Shown one piece after another: positions 24,967 to 33,193 of a stretch of 64,000 bases of DNA. Positions within the stretch are counted from its first letter, which is position 1; each line of letters opens with the position of its first letter. Where the stretch lies: NCBI GenBank assembly GCA_044374195.1, contig JBILOY010000004.1, forward strand, positions 67,206-131,205, written 5' to 3'. The notes below the pieces were generated by a model. It had not been told where the DNA came from, made no database searches, and saw only the letters and a program-made list of their open reading frames with translations. The translations under genes and the position numbers were made by a program. Origin of the DNA: CAIKZY01 sp044374195. Lineage in GTDB: Bacteria > Actinomycetota > Actinomycetes > S36-B12.

Positions 24967-27348
24967 ATGGTCGAGAACACCGAAGACAATGCAGCAACCG
25001 TCAAGCGCACCCGTCGTCGCGCCGCCAGCCGGCCGGCCGGCCCCCCGGTCGAGGGAGTAACGCCCGAGCCTGTCGTGACGCAGTCCGCTGAGAAGCCCGC
25101 CAAGAAGGCGGCGAAGAAGACCGTCAAGAAGGCAGCAGCCAAGCCCGAAGCGGTGGAGGTACCCGAGGTTGCCTCGGTACCCGTGAAGAAGGCCACCAAG
25201 CGCACAGCCAAGAAGACCGCGGCAAAGGCAGAGCCGGCGAAGCCAGCATCGGCAGTCGAATCTGCCGTGGCTGCGCCGCTATTCGCAGCCCCCATCTTCG
25301 TCGCGCCGGACGCTGACGCAGAGACCAAGGAGAAGCCTGCTGCTCGTCGTGGACGTGGCCGTGGCGCCAAGAAGATTGATGACGATGCTGCCGAGACCGG
25401 CAGTGAGAGCTCCGAATCCTCCGATGGTGCATCCGACGATGACGCAGTCGCCGGCGAGACCGATGAGCAGGCCAAGCGTCGTCGTCGCCGCCGTGGCGGT
25501 CGCGGACGTCGCCGTCGCAGTGACGACACCGAGGGCAGTGACAGCGGTAATGATGATGACAGCGCCGATGGCGAGTCATCCGACTCTGATTCCGATGACG
25601 ACTCCGAGGGTGGCAAGCGCCGCCGTCGTCGCCGTCGCCGCGGAGCCGATGGTGATCTGGAGCCGTCGCCCGATGACCCGCCGAACACTGTCGTCAAGGT
25701 GCGCGAGCCGCGCGGCAAGGGCCGCGGCAACAACAACAACGACGACGAAGTCAGCAACGTGCGCGGATCCACGCGACTGGAGGCGAAGAAGCAGCGTCGT
25801 CGCGAAGGCCGCGAGGCAGGTCGTCGCCGTGCGCCGATCCTGACCGAAGCAGAGTTTCTCGCACGTCGCGAGGCAGTCAATCGCGTCATGGCCGTTCGAC
25901 AGGAAGGCGATCGCACGCAGATCGCCGTTCTCGAAGATGGCGTGCTCGTCGAGCACTACGTCACTCGCGGTAGCAATAGCTCGATGGTGGGTAACGTCTA
26001 CCTCGGTCGTGTGCAAAACGTCCTGCCCAGCATGGAAGCTGCCTTCGTCGATATCGGTCGTGGCCGTAATGCGGTGCTGTACGCCGGCGAGGTCAACTGG
26101 GATGCCGCAGGTCTCGATGGTCAGCCCAAGCGCATTGAATTCGCACTGAAGTCCGGTGATCCGGTCCTCGTTCAGGTCACCAAGGATCCCGTGGGCCAAA
26201 AGGGCGCTCGTCTAACAAGCCAGGTGTCGTTGCCGGGCCGTTTCCTGGTCTACGTACCCGACGGTTCCATGACCGGCATCAGTCGCAAGCTGCCCGACAG
26301 TGAGCGCAGTCGTCTGAAGAGCATTCTCAAGCGCGTCATGCCTGAGGATGCCGGCGTCATCGTGCGCACGGCATCGGAAGGTGCACCCGAAGATGCCCTC
26401 GAGCAGGACATCCTGCGCTTGAAGGCTCAATGGGAAGACATCAGCGCGACGGTGAAGAACTCGAATCCGCCGACCCTGCTGTACAGCGAGCCCGATCTGG
26501 CAATCAAGGTCGTTCGCGACATCTTCAACGAAGACGTCAACCAGCTCGTCATCTCCGGTGGCGACGGCTACGACGCCATCAGCGAATATGTCACCGCAGT
26601 CGCACCTGATCTGTCCACTCGCATTGAGCGCTGGGTAGGCACTGAGGATCTTTTCTCGCACTACCGCGTCGATGAGCAGCTGATGAAGGCGCTCGACCGC
26701 AAGGTCTACCTGCCCTCAGGCGGCTCACTCGTCATCGATCGCACGGAAGCCATGACCGTGGTCGACGTCAACACCGGCAAGTTCACCGGTCAGGGCGGCA
26801 ACCTCGAGCAGACCGTCACGCGGAACAACCTCGAGGCCGCGGAGGAGATTGTCCGTCAGCTGCGCCTCCGTGATATCGGCGGCATCATCGTCGTCGACTT
26901 CATCGACATGGTTCTCGAGAGCAACCGCGATCTCGTGCTGCGCCGGTTGGTCGAATGCCTAGGCCGCGACCGCACCAAGCATCAGGTAGCCGAGGTCACC
27001 TCACTCGGCCTGGTGCAGATGACTCGTAAGCGCATCGGCTCCGGGCTGATTGAGTCCTTCTCGACCACCTGTGAGGCATGTGCTGGTCGCGGTATCAAGG
27101 TGTCGCTCTCGGGTAATGAGCACGACCACCACGAGTCGCCCAAGAGCCGTCGGCCCGCCAATGCGGTCGATCCGGCCGATGTGGCGGCCCGTGCCCTCGC
27201 GGTCGAGGCTGAGGTCGAGGCTGAGGTCGAGGTTGGGGTCGAGGTTGGGGTGGAGGTTGGGGTGGAGGTCGAGGCTGAGGTCGACGCTGACGCCGTGTCC
27301 GAGACCCCCGAAATGTCCGATTCACCCTCGGAGGAGGGGTCAGTTTGA
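24967..27348 (+). CDS. rne: RNase E/G family endoribonuclease
   Basis: 793 residues. An N-terminal ~280 residues are low-complexity Lys/Ala then Asp/Ser/Arg-rich, probably disordered and RNA-binding. The catalytic core follows: the S1 domain (GSNSSMVGNVYLGRVQNVLPSMEAAF), the DNase-I-like domain with acidic residues in VVDVNTGKFTG and DFIDM, and the zinc-link cysteines in CEACAGRG. A short C-terminal tail carries a 12-nt tandem repeat coding VEAE/VEVG units. This long N-terminal extension is typical of actinobacterial RNase E. It leads mRNA decay and rRNA/tRNA processing. Its stop overlaps the -35 box of the rplU promoter. Confidence 0.93.
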   Translation: MVENTEDNAATVKRTRRRAASRPAGPPVEGVTPEPVVTQSAEKPAKKAAKKTVKKAAAKPEAVEVPEVASVPVKKATKRTAKKTAAKAEPAKPASAVESAVAAPLFAAPIFVAPDADAETKEKPAARRGRGRGAKKIDDDAAETGSESSESSDGASDDDAVAGETDEQAKRRRRRRGGRGRRRRSDDTEGSDSGNDDDSADGESSDSDSDDDSEGGKRRRRRRRRGADGDLEPSPDDPPNTVVKVREPRGKGRGNNNNDDEVSNVRGSTRLEAKKQRRREGREAGRRRAPILTEAEFLARREAVNRVMAVRQEGDRTQIAVLEDGVLVEHYVTRGSNSSMVGNVYLGRVQNVLPSMEAAFVDIGRGRNAVLYAGEVNWDAAGLDGQPKRIEFALKSGDPVLVQVTKDPVGQKGARLTSQVSLPGRFLVYVPDGSMTGISRKLPDSERSRLKSILKRVMPEDAGVIVRTASEGAPEDALEQDILRLKAQWEDISATVKNSNPPTLLYSEPDLAIKVVRDIFNEDVNQLVISGGDGYDAISEYVTAVAPDLSTRIERWVGTEDLFSHYRVDEQLMKALDRKVYLPSGGSLVIDRTEAMTVVDVNTGKFTGQGGNLEQTVTRNNLEAAEEIVRQLRLRDIGGIIVVDFIDMVLESNRDLVLRRLVECLGRDRTKHQVAEVTSLGLVQMTRKRIGSGLIESFSTTCEACAGRGIKVSLSGNEHDHHESPKSRRPANAVDPADVAARALAVEAEVEAEVEVGVEVGVEVGVEVEAEVDADAVSETPEMSDSPSEEGSV
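27202..27297 (+). repeat. 12-nt coding minisatellite in rne
   Basis: About eight imperfect copies of a 12-base unit (variants of GTCGAGGCTGAG and GTCGAGGTTGGG) run in frame and encode alternating VEAE and VEVG units. The near-identity of adjacent copies suggests expansion by slippage, so copy number may vary between strains. Confidence 0.75.
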
Positions 27349-27381
27349 CCCTAAGGCGGGCCCTTCCGTAGTCTTAGGGCC
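27337..27381 (+). promoter_or_regulatory. rplU: rplU-rpmA promoter with overlapping dyads
   Basis: TTGACC (27345-27350), an 18-bp spacer and TAGTCT (27369-27374) make the best -35/-10 pair in the window. GGGTCA-GTT-TGACCC (27337-27351) covers the -35, and CCCTAAG-N17-CTTAGGG (27349-27379) brackets the -10. Transcription would start near 27381 and leave a leader of about 80 nt before rplU, long enough for autoregulation by L21. Confidence 0.55.
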
Positions 27382-27462
27382 TGGCTTCCCCCGGGTTAGC
27401 CGTCGCGCGTGTGTCCGAGATGGGCGCCGCGTTCAGATTCTTCAAGGAAAAGGCAGGAAATC

Positions 27463-27780
27463 GTGGTGTACGCGATCGTGCGCGCAGGCGGCCGTCAAGA
27501 AAAGGTTGCCGTGGGCGATGTTGTGGTCCTCGACCGTGTGTCGGGTGAGCCGGGCAACACGGTGTCCCTGCCGGTTCTCCTCCTCGTCGATGGTGCGACT
27601 GTCACCTCTGACGCGGCCGTGCTGGCGAAGTCGGCCGTGACCGCGGAGATCGTTGATCATCACCGCGGCCCGAAGATCGACATCCTCAAGTACAAGAACA
27701 AGACCGGCTACCGCCGTCGCCAGGGTTACCGCTCTGAGCTGACCAAGGTCAAGATCACCACCATCACCCCCGGGAAGTGA
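27463..27780 (+). CDS. rplU: 50S ribosomal protein L21
   Basis: 105 residues. It starts VVYAIVRAGGRQEKVAVGD, the standard L21 N-terminus, and ends in the basic KIDILKYKNKTGYRRRQGYRSELT segment that contacts 23S rRNA. Two adjacent GTG codons (27463 and 27466) are possible starts after CAGGAAA; the upstream in-frame ATG-less extension does not resemble L21. It is co-transcribed with rpmA (4-nt gap). Confidence 0.95.
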   Translation: MVYAIVRAGGRQEKVAVGDVVVLDRVSGEPGNTVSLPVLLLVDGATVTSDAAVLAKSAVTAEIVDHHRGPKIDILKYKNKTGYRRRQGYRSELTKVKITTITPGK

Positions 27781-27784
27781 AGTA

Positions 27785-28036
27785 ATGGCACATAAGAAGG
27801 GTGCGTCCAGCACCAGAAACGGTCGCGACTCCAACGCGCAGCGCCTCGGCGTTAAGCGTTTCGGTGGCCAGACCGTCAACGCCGGCGAGATCATCGTGCG
27901 CCAGCGCGGCACTCACTTCCACCCGGGTAACAATGTTGGCCGCGGCAAGGACGACACCCTGTTCGCCCTGTCGGCCGGCGTCGTCGAGTTCGGCGTTGCA
28001 CGCGGTCGTCGCGTCGTCAACATCCTCGCGGGCTAA
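27785..28036 (+). CDS. rpmA: 50S ribosomal protein L27
   Basis: 83 residues. The N-terminus MAHKKGASSTRNGRDSNAQR is the canonical unprocessed L27 tail that reaches the peptidyl-transferase centre. GSRGTHFHPGNNVG-like RGTHFHPGNNVGRGKDDTLF follows. No firmicute-type cleavable extension is present. An intrinsic terminator follows 27 nt after the stop. Confidence 0.96.
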   Translation: MAHKKGASSTRNGRDSNAQRLGVKRFGGQTVNAGEIIVRQRGTHFHPGNNVGRGKDDTLFALSAGVVEFGVARGRRVVNILAG

Positions 28037-28063
28037 TTCACCGCGACACAGACACGACAGCGA

Positions 28064-28095
28064 GGCGGGCCCGTGGGGCCCGCCTTTCTGCTTTT
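28064..28095 (+). terminator. Intrinsic terminator after rpmA
   Basis: A perfect 9-bp stem GGCGGGCCC / GGGCCCGCC with a GTG loop (28064-28084) is followed by TTTCTGCTTTT. It ends the rplU-rpmA transcript. Confidence 0.9.
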
Positions 28096-28100
28096 CACCG

Positions 28101-28106
28101 TAAGTT
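28101..28106 (+). promoter_or_regulatory. obgE: Putative -10 box of obgE
   Basis: TAAGTT right after the rpmA terminator would start a transcript near 28113, with an AGGGAG ribosome site before the GTG at 28136. Confidence 0.4.
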
Positions 28107-28135
28107 CTGAACAGCACCAGCTAAGGGAGTAACCA

Positions 28136-29506
28136 GTGACCAGCTTCGTCGACAACGTCGTCGTGCACGCGCACGCCGGCGATGGCGGGCATGGCTGCGC
28201 CTCGGTGCTCCGCGAGAAGTTCAAGCCCCTCGGTGGCCCTGATGGCGGCAATGGCGGCCGCGGTGGCGATGTCGTGCTCGAGGTTGACCCCAACACCACC
28301 ACCTTGCTCGACCTCCATCATCACCCGCATATGAAGGCCGGTAACGGCAAGCCCGGTGCGGGCAATCACCGCAGCGGCGCCGTTGCTGACGACGTCGTGA
28401 TTCCCGTGCCCTCGGGCACTGTTGTCACGACCATGGACGGTGAGGTGCTCGCTGACCTCGTCGGATCCGGCACGCGCTTTGTCATTGCTCGTGGGGGTCG
28501 TGGCGGTCTTGGCAACGCTGCGCTGTCATCGCCCAAGCACAAGGCTCCTGGCTTCGCCCTTCTCGGCGAGCCCGGTGAGCATCGCGATGTCATGCTCGAG
28601 CTCAAGACTGTGGCCGATGTCGCGCTCGTGGGCTTCCCGAGTGCGGGCAAGTCGAGCCTGATCGCCGCGATGTCTGCTGCTCGCCCGAAGATCGCCGATT
28701 ACCCGTTCACCACACTCGTGCCGAACCTTGGTGTCGTCACTGCGGGCGAGGTCGTCTACACGGTGGCTGACGTCCCCGGTCTGATTCCCGGCGCGAGCCA
28801 GGGCAAGGGGCTCGGCCTGGAGTTCCTTCGCCACGTTGAGCGCTGCTCAGTTCTGGTGCACGTTCTCGACTGCTCGACGATGGAGCCAGGGCGTGATCCC
28901 ATCGACGATCTCGATGTCATCGAAGCCGAGCTTGCCGAGTACGGCGGGTTGCAGGATCGCCCGCGCATCGTGGCGCTGAACAAGATCGACGTTCCCGATG
29001 CGCGTGTGCTCGCTGATCTCGTGCGTCCGGTGCTCGAAGAGCGCGGCTACCAGGTGTTCGAGATCTCGGCAGCTACCCATGAGGGTCTGCGTCCGCTCTC
29101 GTTCGCCATGGCTGAACTCGTGCTGAAGGCTCGCAAGGCGGCCATCGCACTGGAGGCTCCGCGGGTGATCATCACCCCGAAGGCTGTCAACGACTCAGGT
29201 TTCCGCATCATCACCGAGGAGGATGGCTACCGTATCCGCGGTGAGCGCCCCGAGCGCTGGGTGCGACAGACCGACTTCAGCAATGACGAGGCCGTGGGCT
29301 ACCTCGCAGATCGCCTGGCTCGCCTGGGTGTCGAAGACGCCTTGTGGAAGGCCGGAGCCAAGGCGGGCAGTACGGTGATGATCGGCGACGATGACAATGC
29401 TGTGGTGTTCGACTGGCAGCCCACCATCACCGCCGGCGACGGTGCTGGCGAAGTCAGCCCGCGTGGAACTGACGTACGACTCGACGCTCGGATAGACGGA
29501 GACTGA
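28136..29506 (+). CDS. obgE: Obg-family GTPase (CgtA)
   Basis: 456 residues in three domains. The Gly-rich Obg fold (GGPDGGNGGRGGDVV) comes first. The G domain has GFPSAGKSSLI (P-loop), the DVPGLI switch and NKIDVP. The C-terminal OCT domain lies around residues 350-430. It associates with 50S assembly and the stringent response. The GTG start has AGGGAG before it. proB begins 2 nt after its stop, the typical obg-proB-proA arrangement. Confidence 0.96.
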   Translation: MTSFVDNVVVHAHAGDGGHGCASVLREKFKPLGGPDGGNGGRGGDVVLEVDPNTTTLLDLHHHPHMKAGNGKPGAGNHRSGAVADDVVIPVPSGTVVTTMDGEVLADLVGSGTRFVIARGGRGGLGNAALSSPKHKAPGFALLGEPGEHRDVMLELKTVADVALVGFPSAGKSSLIAAMSAARPKIADYPFTTLVPNLGVVTAGEVVYTVADVPGLIPGASQGKGLGLEFLRHVERCSVLVHVLDCSTMEPGRDPIDDLDVIEAELAEYGGLQDRPRIVALNKIDVPDARVLADLVRPVLEERGYQVFEISAATHEGLRPLSFAMAELVLKARKAAIALEAPRVIITPKAVNDSGFRIITEEDGYRIRGERPERWVRQTDFSNDEAVGYLADRLARLGVEDALWKAGAKAGSTVMIGDDDNAVVFDWQPTITAGDGAGEVSPRGTDVRLDARIDGD

Positions 29507-29508
29507 CC

Positions 29509-30630
29509 GTGACTGACATTCGGACCACGATTGCCTCGGCGTCGCGTGTCGTCGTCAAGATCGGTTCCTCATCGCTCACCCAGCCCGATGGCGGCCTCGA
29601 TGACGCGCGTATCGGCACACTCGTTGATCAGCTTGCCGCCCGCATCGCACAGGGACATCAGGTTGTGCTCGTCTCCAGTGGGGCCATCGCCACCGGCTTT
29701 CCCGCGCTCGGGCTCACTTCTCGTCCGAAGGATCTCGCAACGCAGCAGGCTTCGGCCAGCGTTGGCCAGGGCCTGCTCATCGCTGCATACACGCAGGCGT
29801 TCGCCAAGCACGGTCTTGTCGTTGGCCAGATCCTGTTGACTGCCGAGGATGTCACTCGTCGTGCGCATTACAAGAACGCGCAGCAGACCTTCACTCGTCT
29901 GCTCGAACTGGGCGCTGTTCCCATCGTCAACGAGAACGACACCGTGGCGACTGACGAGATTCGGCTCGGCGACAACGATCGGCTCGCCGCACTTGTCGCA
30001 CACGTGGTTCAAGCCGATGCGCTCGTGCTGCTCTCGGATGTTGACGGCCTATACGACGGTCCGCCGAGCCGGGTAGGTGCGCAGATGATCTCCGAGGTTC
30101 GCACCTCCGATGATCTCGATGGCATTGCCCTCGGTGGCGCCGGAAGCGCAGGCGTCGGAAGCGGTGGCATGGCAACCAAGGTCGAGGCCGCACGTATTGC
30201 CACGGGCGCCGGTATCTGCGTGCTGCTCACCTCCGCGGCGAACTCGGGTGCGGCGCTGGCCGATGCGTCAGTCGGCACGGTCTTCCATCCCACTGCCGAG
30301 CGCGTCTCGACCCGGTTGCTCTGGCTGGCGCATGCCACCACTCCGGCCGGCCAGCTCGTACTCGATGACGGGGCTGCCGACGCTGTCCTGCACCGGGGGA
30401 CATCCCTGCTGCCGGCCGGTGTGACCGAGGTGCGCGGCGACTTTTCTGCCGGAGATCCGGTCGACCTCCTTGACCAAAAGGGTCACGTGATCGCTCGCGG
30501 TCTGGTGAACTTCGACTCGGATGAACTGCCCGAACTTCTAGGGCGATCCACCCGTGATCTGGCAAGGGAGCTAGGGCCGCAATACGAGAGGGAGATCGTC
30601 CACCGCGACGACCTCGTCATCCTCTCCTGA
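29509..30630 (+). CDS. proB: Glutamate 5-kinase
   Basis: 373 residues. It phosphorylates glutamate, the first step of proline synthesis. The amino-acid-kinase domain opens VVKIGSSSLTQPDGGLDD, with LVSSGAIATGF, IVNENDTVATDEIRLGDND and GGMATKVEAARIA. A C-terminal PUA domain is present (ARGLVNFDSDELPELLGRS). GTG 29509 follows GACGGAGA. Partner proA is separated from it here by a 126-codon gene. Confidence 0.95.
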   Translation: MTDIRTTIASASRVVVKIGSSSLTQPDGGLDDARIGTLVDQLAARIAQGHQVVLVSSGAIATGFPALGLTSRPKDLATQQASASVGQGLLIAAYTQAFAKHGLVVGQILLTAEDVTRRAHYKNAQQTFTRLLELGAVPIVNENDTVATDEIRLGDNDRLAALVAHVVQADALVLLSDVDGLYDGPPSRVGAQMISEVRTSDDLDGIALGGAGSAGVGSGGMATKVEAARIATGAGICVLLTSAANSGAALADASVGTVFHPTAERVSTRLLWLAHATTPAGQLVLDDGAADAVLHRGTSLLPAGVTEVRGDFSAGDPVDLLDQKGHVIARGLVNFDSDELPELLGRSTRDLARELGPQYEREIVHRDDLVILS

Positions 30631-30646
30631 GACGAAAGGGGCAGGC

Positions 30647-31027
30647 ATGAACGTTCATGCACTACCCCTGCCTGCATCGCCGGAGCCTGTGATGTGGCAC
30701 ATCACCTTGACCGTGGCCGGTGATCGTGTTTCGTCTGACTCCATCAAGGCTGCCCTCGAGCGACTCAGTGAGCAGCACCCTTTCCTGCTGGCTGGTCGAT
30801 TCGCGAACGACCGCGCAGAGGTGAGGTATTGGGATCAGGCCGATGACGCCGAGACAGCCGTGAGCTTGGCCCTGCATCTGTGGAATGAGCACGTCGATTC
30901 AGCGGGTCTGCCTCCCTGGGAGGTTGTGGGCGTCGAGGTGATCGACCGCGAGACCTTCCATCGGCGTGGCCATTGGGTGGTCGAACGCCCCGGTCTGATG
31001 GCCGCGGGGCGAGTGGTGCCCTTCTAG
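30647..31027 (+). CDS. Conserved-looking hypothetical protein between proB and proA
   Basis: 126 residues, soluble, no signal peptide. The start MNVHALPLPASPEPVMWHITLTVAGD suggests a small alpha/beta fold with Asp/Glu-rich helices, and the end reads FHRRGHWVVERPGLMAAGRVVPF. An AAAGGGG ribosome site precedes the ATG at good spacing, and the gene lies 16 nt after proB, so it is expressed with it. I do not recognise the family and assign no function. Confidence 0.7.
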   Translation: MNVHALPLPASPEPVMWHITLTVAGDRVSSDSIKAALERLSEQHPFLLAGRFANDRAEVRYWDQADDAETAVSLALHLWNEHVDSAGLPPWEVVGVEVIDRETFHRRGHWVVERPGLMAAGRVVPF

Positions 31028-31032
31028 TCGTC

Positions 31033-31038
31033 TAGCCT
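31033..31038 (+). promoter_or_regulatory. proA: -10 box of a leaderless promoter (proA)
   Basis: TAGCCT, six bases, then the proA ATG at 31045. No ribosome site precedes the ATG, so proA may have its own leaderless transcript. Confidence 0.5.
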
Positions 31039-31044
31039 TGGGCC

Positions 31045-32331
31045 ATGATCTCTGAGAGCACCCTGAACGAGCGCGACGCCGTTTACGAAGTCGCCCGCCG
31101 TGGCCGCGTGGCCGCAGCGGATCTTCGCCAGCTCACACGCAACGAGAAGGATGCGGCTCTACGAGCATTGGCCGATGCACTCGTGACTCGCACTCCAGAG
31201 ATCGTCTCCGCCAACGCCATTGACGTCGAGCGGGCCCAGGGCAACGGAACCTCGGCCGCGATCATCGATCGCCTGACCCTGACCGCCCCGCGCATCGCCG
31301 ATATCGCCCAGGCACTGCGTGATGTCGCTGCGCTTCCCGACCCGGTCGGCGAAGTGATCCGCGGGTACACGCTGCCCAATGGCCTGCAGATCCGCCAGAT
31401 CCGCGTGCCCATGGGCGTGGTCGGCATGATCTACGAGGCACGCCCCAATGTCACCGTCGATGCGGCTGGGCTTTGCCTCAAGAGCGGCAACGCCGCTCTT
31501 CTTCGCGGGTCTTCGTCCGCTTCCGCGAGTAACGCAATTCTCGTCGATGTCATGCGCGATGCCCTCGTCGTGGCGGGCCTGCCCGCCGATGCGATCCAGC
31601 TGGTGCCGGGAGAGACCCACGAGTCAGTCACGCACCTGATGACCGCTCGCGGCCTGGTCGATGTGCTGATCCCGCGCGGTGGCGCATCCTTGATCGCCAA
31701 CGTCGTCGAGAACTCGACCGTTCCGGTGATCGAGACCGGTGTTGGCAACTGTCATGTGTATGTCGACAAGGATGCCGATGTCGACAAGGCGATCGCGATC
31801 CTGCTTAATTCCAAGGCGCAGCGCGTCAGTGTCTGCAATGCGGCTGAGACCGTGTTGGTTCACCGCGAGATCGCCGATGCGTTCCTGCCGCGGGCGCTCG
31901 CGGCCCTGAAGGATGCAGGCGTCACCGTGCATGCCGATGATCGATTCGCCCTCCATGCCACCGGCACCGGAATCGCGGTCGAGGCGGTGACCGACGACGA
32001 CTGGGCGGCTGAGTACTACTCACTCGATATCGCTGCCGGCATTGTCGACTCGATTGACGAGGCCATCGCGCATATTCGCCGCTGGTCGAGCGGCCATACC
32101 GAGGCGATCGTGACCGACAGCCAGTCGGCCGCTCAACGTTTCATCGCAGGTGTCGACAGCGCTGCCGTGATGGTCAATGCGTCCACGCGGTTCACCGACG
32201 GCGGCGAGTTCGGCTTCGGTGCCGAGATCGGCATCTCCACCCAGAAGCTGCACGCGCGAGGGCCGATGGGCCTCACCGAGCTGACCACCACGACATTCGT
32301 GGTCACCGGCGATGGCCACGTTCGCGGCTGA
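31045..32331 (+). CDS. proA: Glutamate-5-semialdehyde dehydrogenase (gamma-glutamyl phosphate reductase)
   Basis: 428 residues. It reduces gamma-glutamyl phosphate with NADPH, the second proline step. Signatures: VPMGVVGMIYEARPNVTVDAAGLCLKSGNA, the catalytic Cys in RVSVCNAAETVLVH, and the C-terminal STRFTDGGEFGFGAEIGISTQKLHARGPMG. Full length and no anomalies. The start is decided by the leaderless geometry and by homology of the N-terminus. Confidence 0.96.
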   Translation: MISESTLNERDAVYEVARRGRVAAADLRQLTRNEKDAALRALADALVTRTPEIVSANAIDVERAQGNGTSAAIIDRLTLTAPRIADIAQALRDVAALPDPVGEVIRGYTLPNGLQIRQIRVPMGVVGMIYEARPNVTVDAAGLCLKSGNAALLRGSSSASASNAILVDVMRDALVVAGLPADAIQLVPGETHESVTHLMTARGLVDVLIPRGGASLIANVVENSTVPVIETGVGNCHVYVDKDADVDKAIAILLNSKAQRVSVCNAAETVLVHREIADAFLPRALAALKDAGVTVHADDRFALHATGTGIAVEAVTDDDWAAEYYSLDIAAGIVDSIDEAIAHIRRWSSGHTEAIVTDSQSAAQRFIAGVDSAAVMVNASTRFTDGGEFGFGAEIGISTQKLHARGPMGLTELTTTTFVVTGDGHVRG

Positions 32332-32341
32332 CGCCACCGAC

Positions 32342-32347
32342 TAGAGT
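32342..32347 (+). promoter_or_regulatory. Putative -10 box before the 48-aa gene and nadD
   Basis: TAGAGT sits 28 nt before the ATG at 32375, leaving a short leader with GAAAGGAA as ribosome site. Confidence 0.35.
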
Positions 32348-32374
32348 CTGACCAGAGCCCTTGAAAGGAACGCC

Positions 32375-32521
32375 ATGTCGCTGATCTCCGCCGCAGTCCG
32401 CCTCTCCGAAGAGGCCCCGGTTGAGCACTCCCAACTTCCGCCGTGGGTCTTCGGGGTCTTCGGCTTCGGCGTCCTGGTTGCGCTCTTGATCGTCACCGTG
32501 ATGCTGAAGGTCGAGCGCTAG
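32375..32521 (+). CDS. Small membrane protein, 48 aa
   Basis: The frame encodes an N-terminal region ending in QLPPWVFG, one hydrophobic helix (about residues 25-44, VFGVFGFGVLVALLIVTVML) and a KVER tail. AAAGGAA precedes the ATG. A similar tiny one-helix protein is, from memory, regularly found between proA and nadD in actinobacteria, which supports it as real; its role is unknown. Confidence 0.7.
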   Translation: MSLISAAVRLSEEAPVEHSQLPPWVFGVFGFGVLVALLIVTVMLKVER

Positions 32522-32575
32522 ACCCTGCTCATGCGTCGGCGCAGGCTCTGCCCGACCTGACTACCGAGGTGGTAC

Positions 32576-33193
32576 ATGACCCCGCACCGCGTGGGCATCA
32601 TGGGAGGCACCTTTGATCCCGTGCATCGTGGGCATCTGAGCGCCGCGAGTGCTGCCGCTGAGCTACTCGATCTGGAGTCCGTCCTGTTCTCGCCGGCCGC
32701 GCAGCCCTGGCATAAGCGGGTAGATCACATCGCCCCGGCCGATGATCGCCTCGGCATGCTTGAGGCGGCACTTGCTGCTTTCCCCGACTTTGCCGTGACC
32801 ACCGTGGATCTCGATCGCGGCGGTGACACCTACACGATCGACACCCTGGCCGATCTGGAAGTTCAGTTCGCCGCTGCGCATCCGGGTGAGAGTGTCCAGT
32901 GGTTCTTCATCACCGGCGCCGACGCTCTCGCTGATCTCGCCTCCTGGAAGTCTCCTGATCAACTGCTGCAACGTGCGACCTTCGTCGGCGTTACTCGGCC
33001 CGGTCATGTGTTGAGCGTGCCATTGGTTGACGAACTCGGAGGAGTGATCCTTCTGGAGATCGACGAGACCGACATCTCGTCGACTGACATCAGGAAGCGC
33101 GTCTCGCGCGGAGACTCCATTGACGGGCTCGTACCTGAAGTGGTCGCGGATTACATTCACGAGCACGATCTGTATCGAGAACCTCGCGCATGA
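32576..33193 (+). CDS. nadD: Nicotinate-nucleotide adenylyltransferase
   Basis: 205 residues. It makes deamido-NAD from nicotinate mononucleotide and ATP. The nucleotidyltransferase signature GTFDPVHRGHL is at the N-terminus, WFFITGADALADLASWK in the middle, and the C-terminal ISSTDIRKRVSRG motif is complete. Stop and start overlap (ATGA) with the LytR-type gene. It is the usual actinobacterial neighbour of rsfS. Confidence 0.95.
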   Translation: MTPHRVGIMGGTFDPVHRGHLSAASAAAELLDLESVLFSPAAQPWHKRVDHIAPADDRLGMLEAALAAFPDFAVTTVDLDRGGDTYTIDTLADLEVQFAAAHPGESVQWFFITGADALADLASWKSPDQLLQRATFVGVTRPGHVLSVPLVDELGGVILLEIDETDISSTDIRKRVSRGDSIDGLVPEVVADYIHEHDLYREPRA

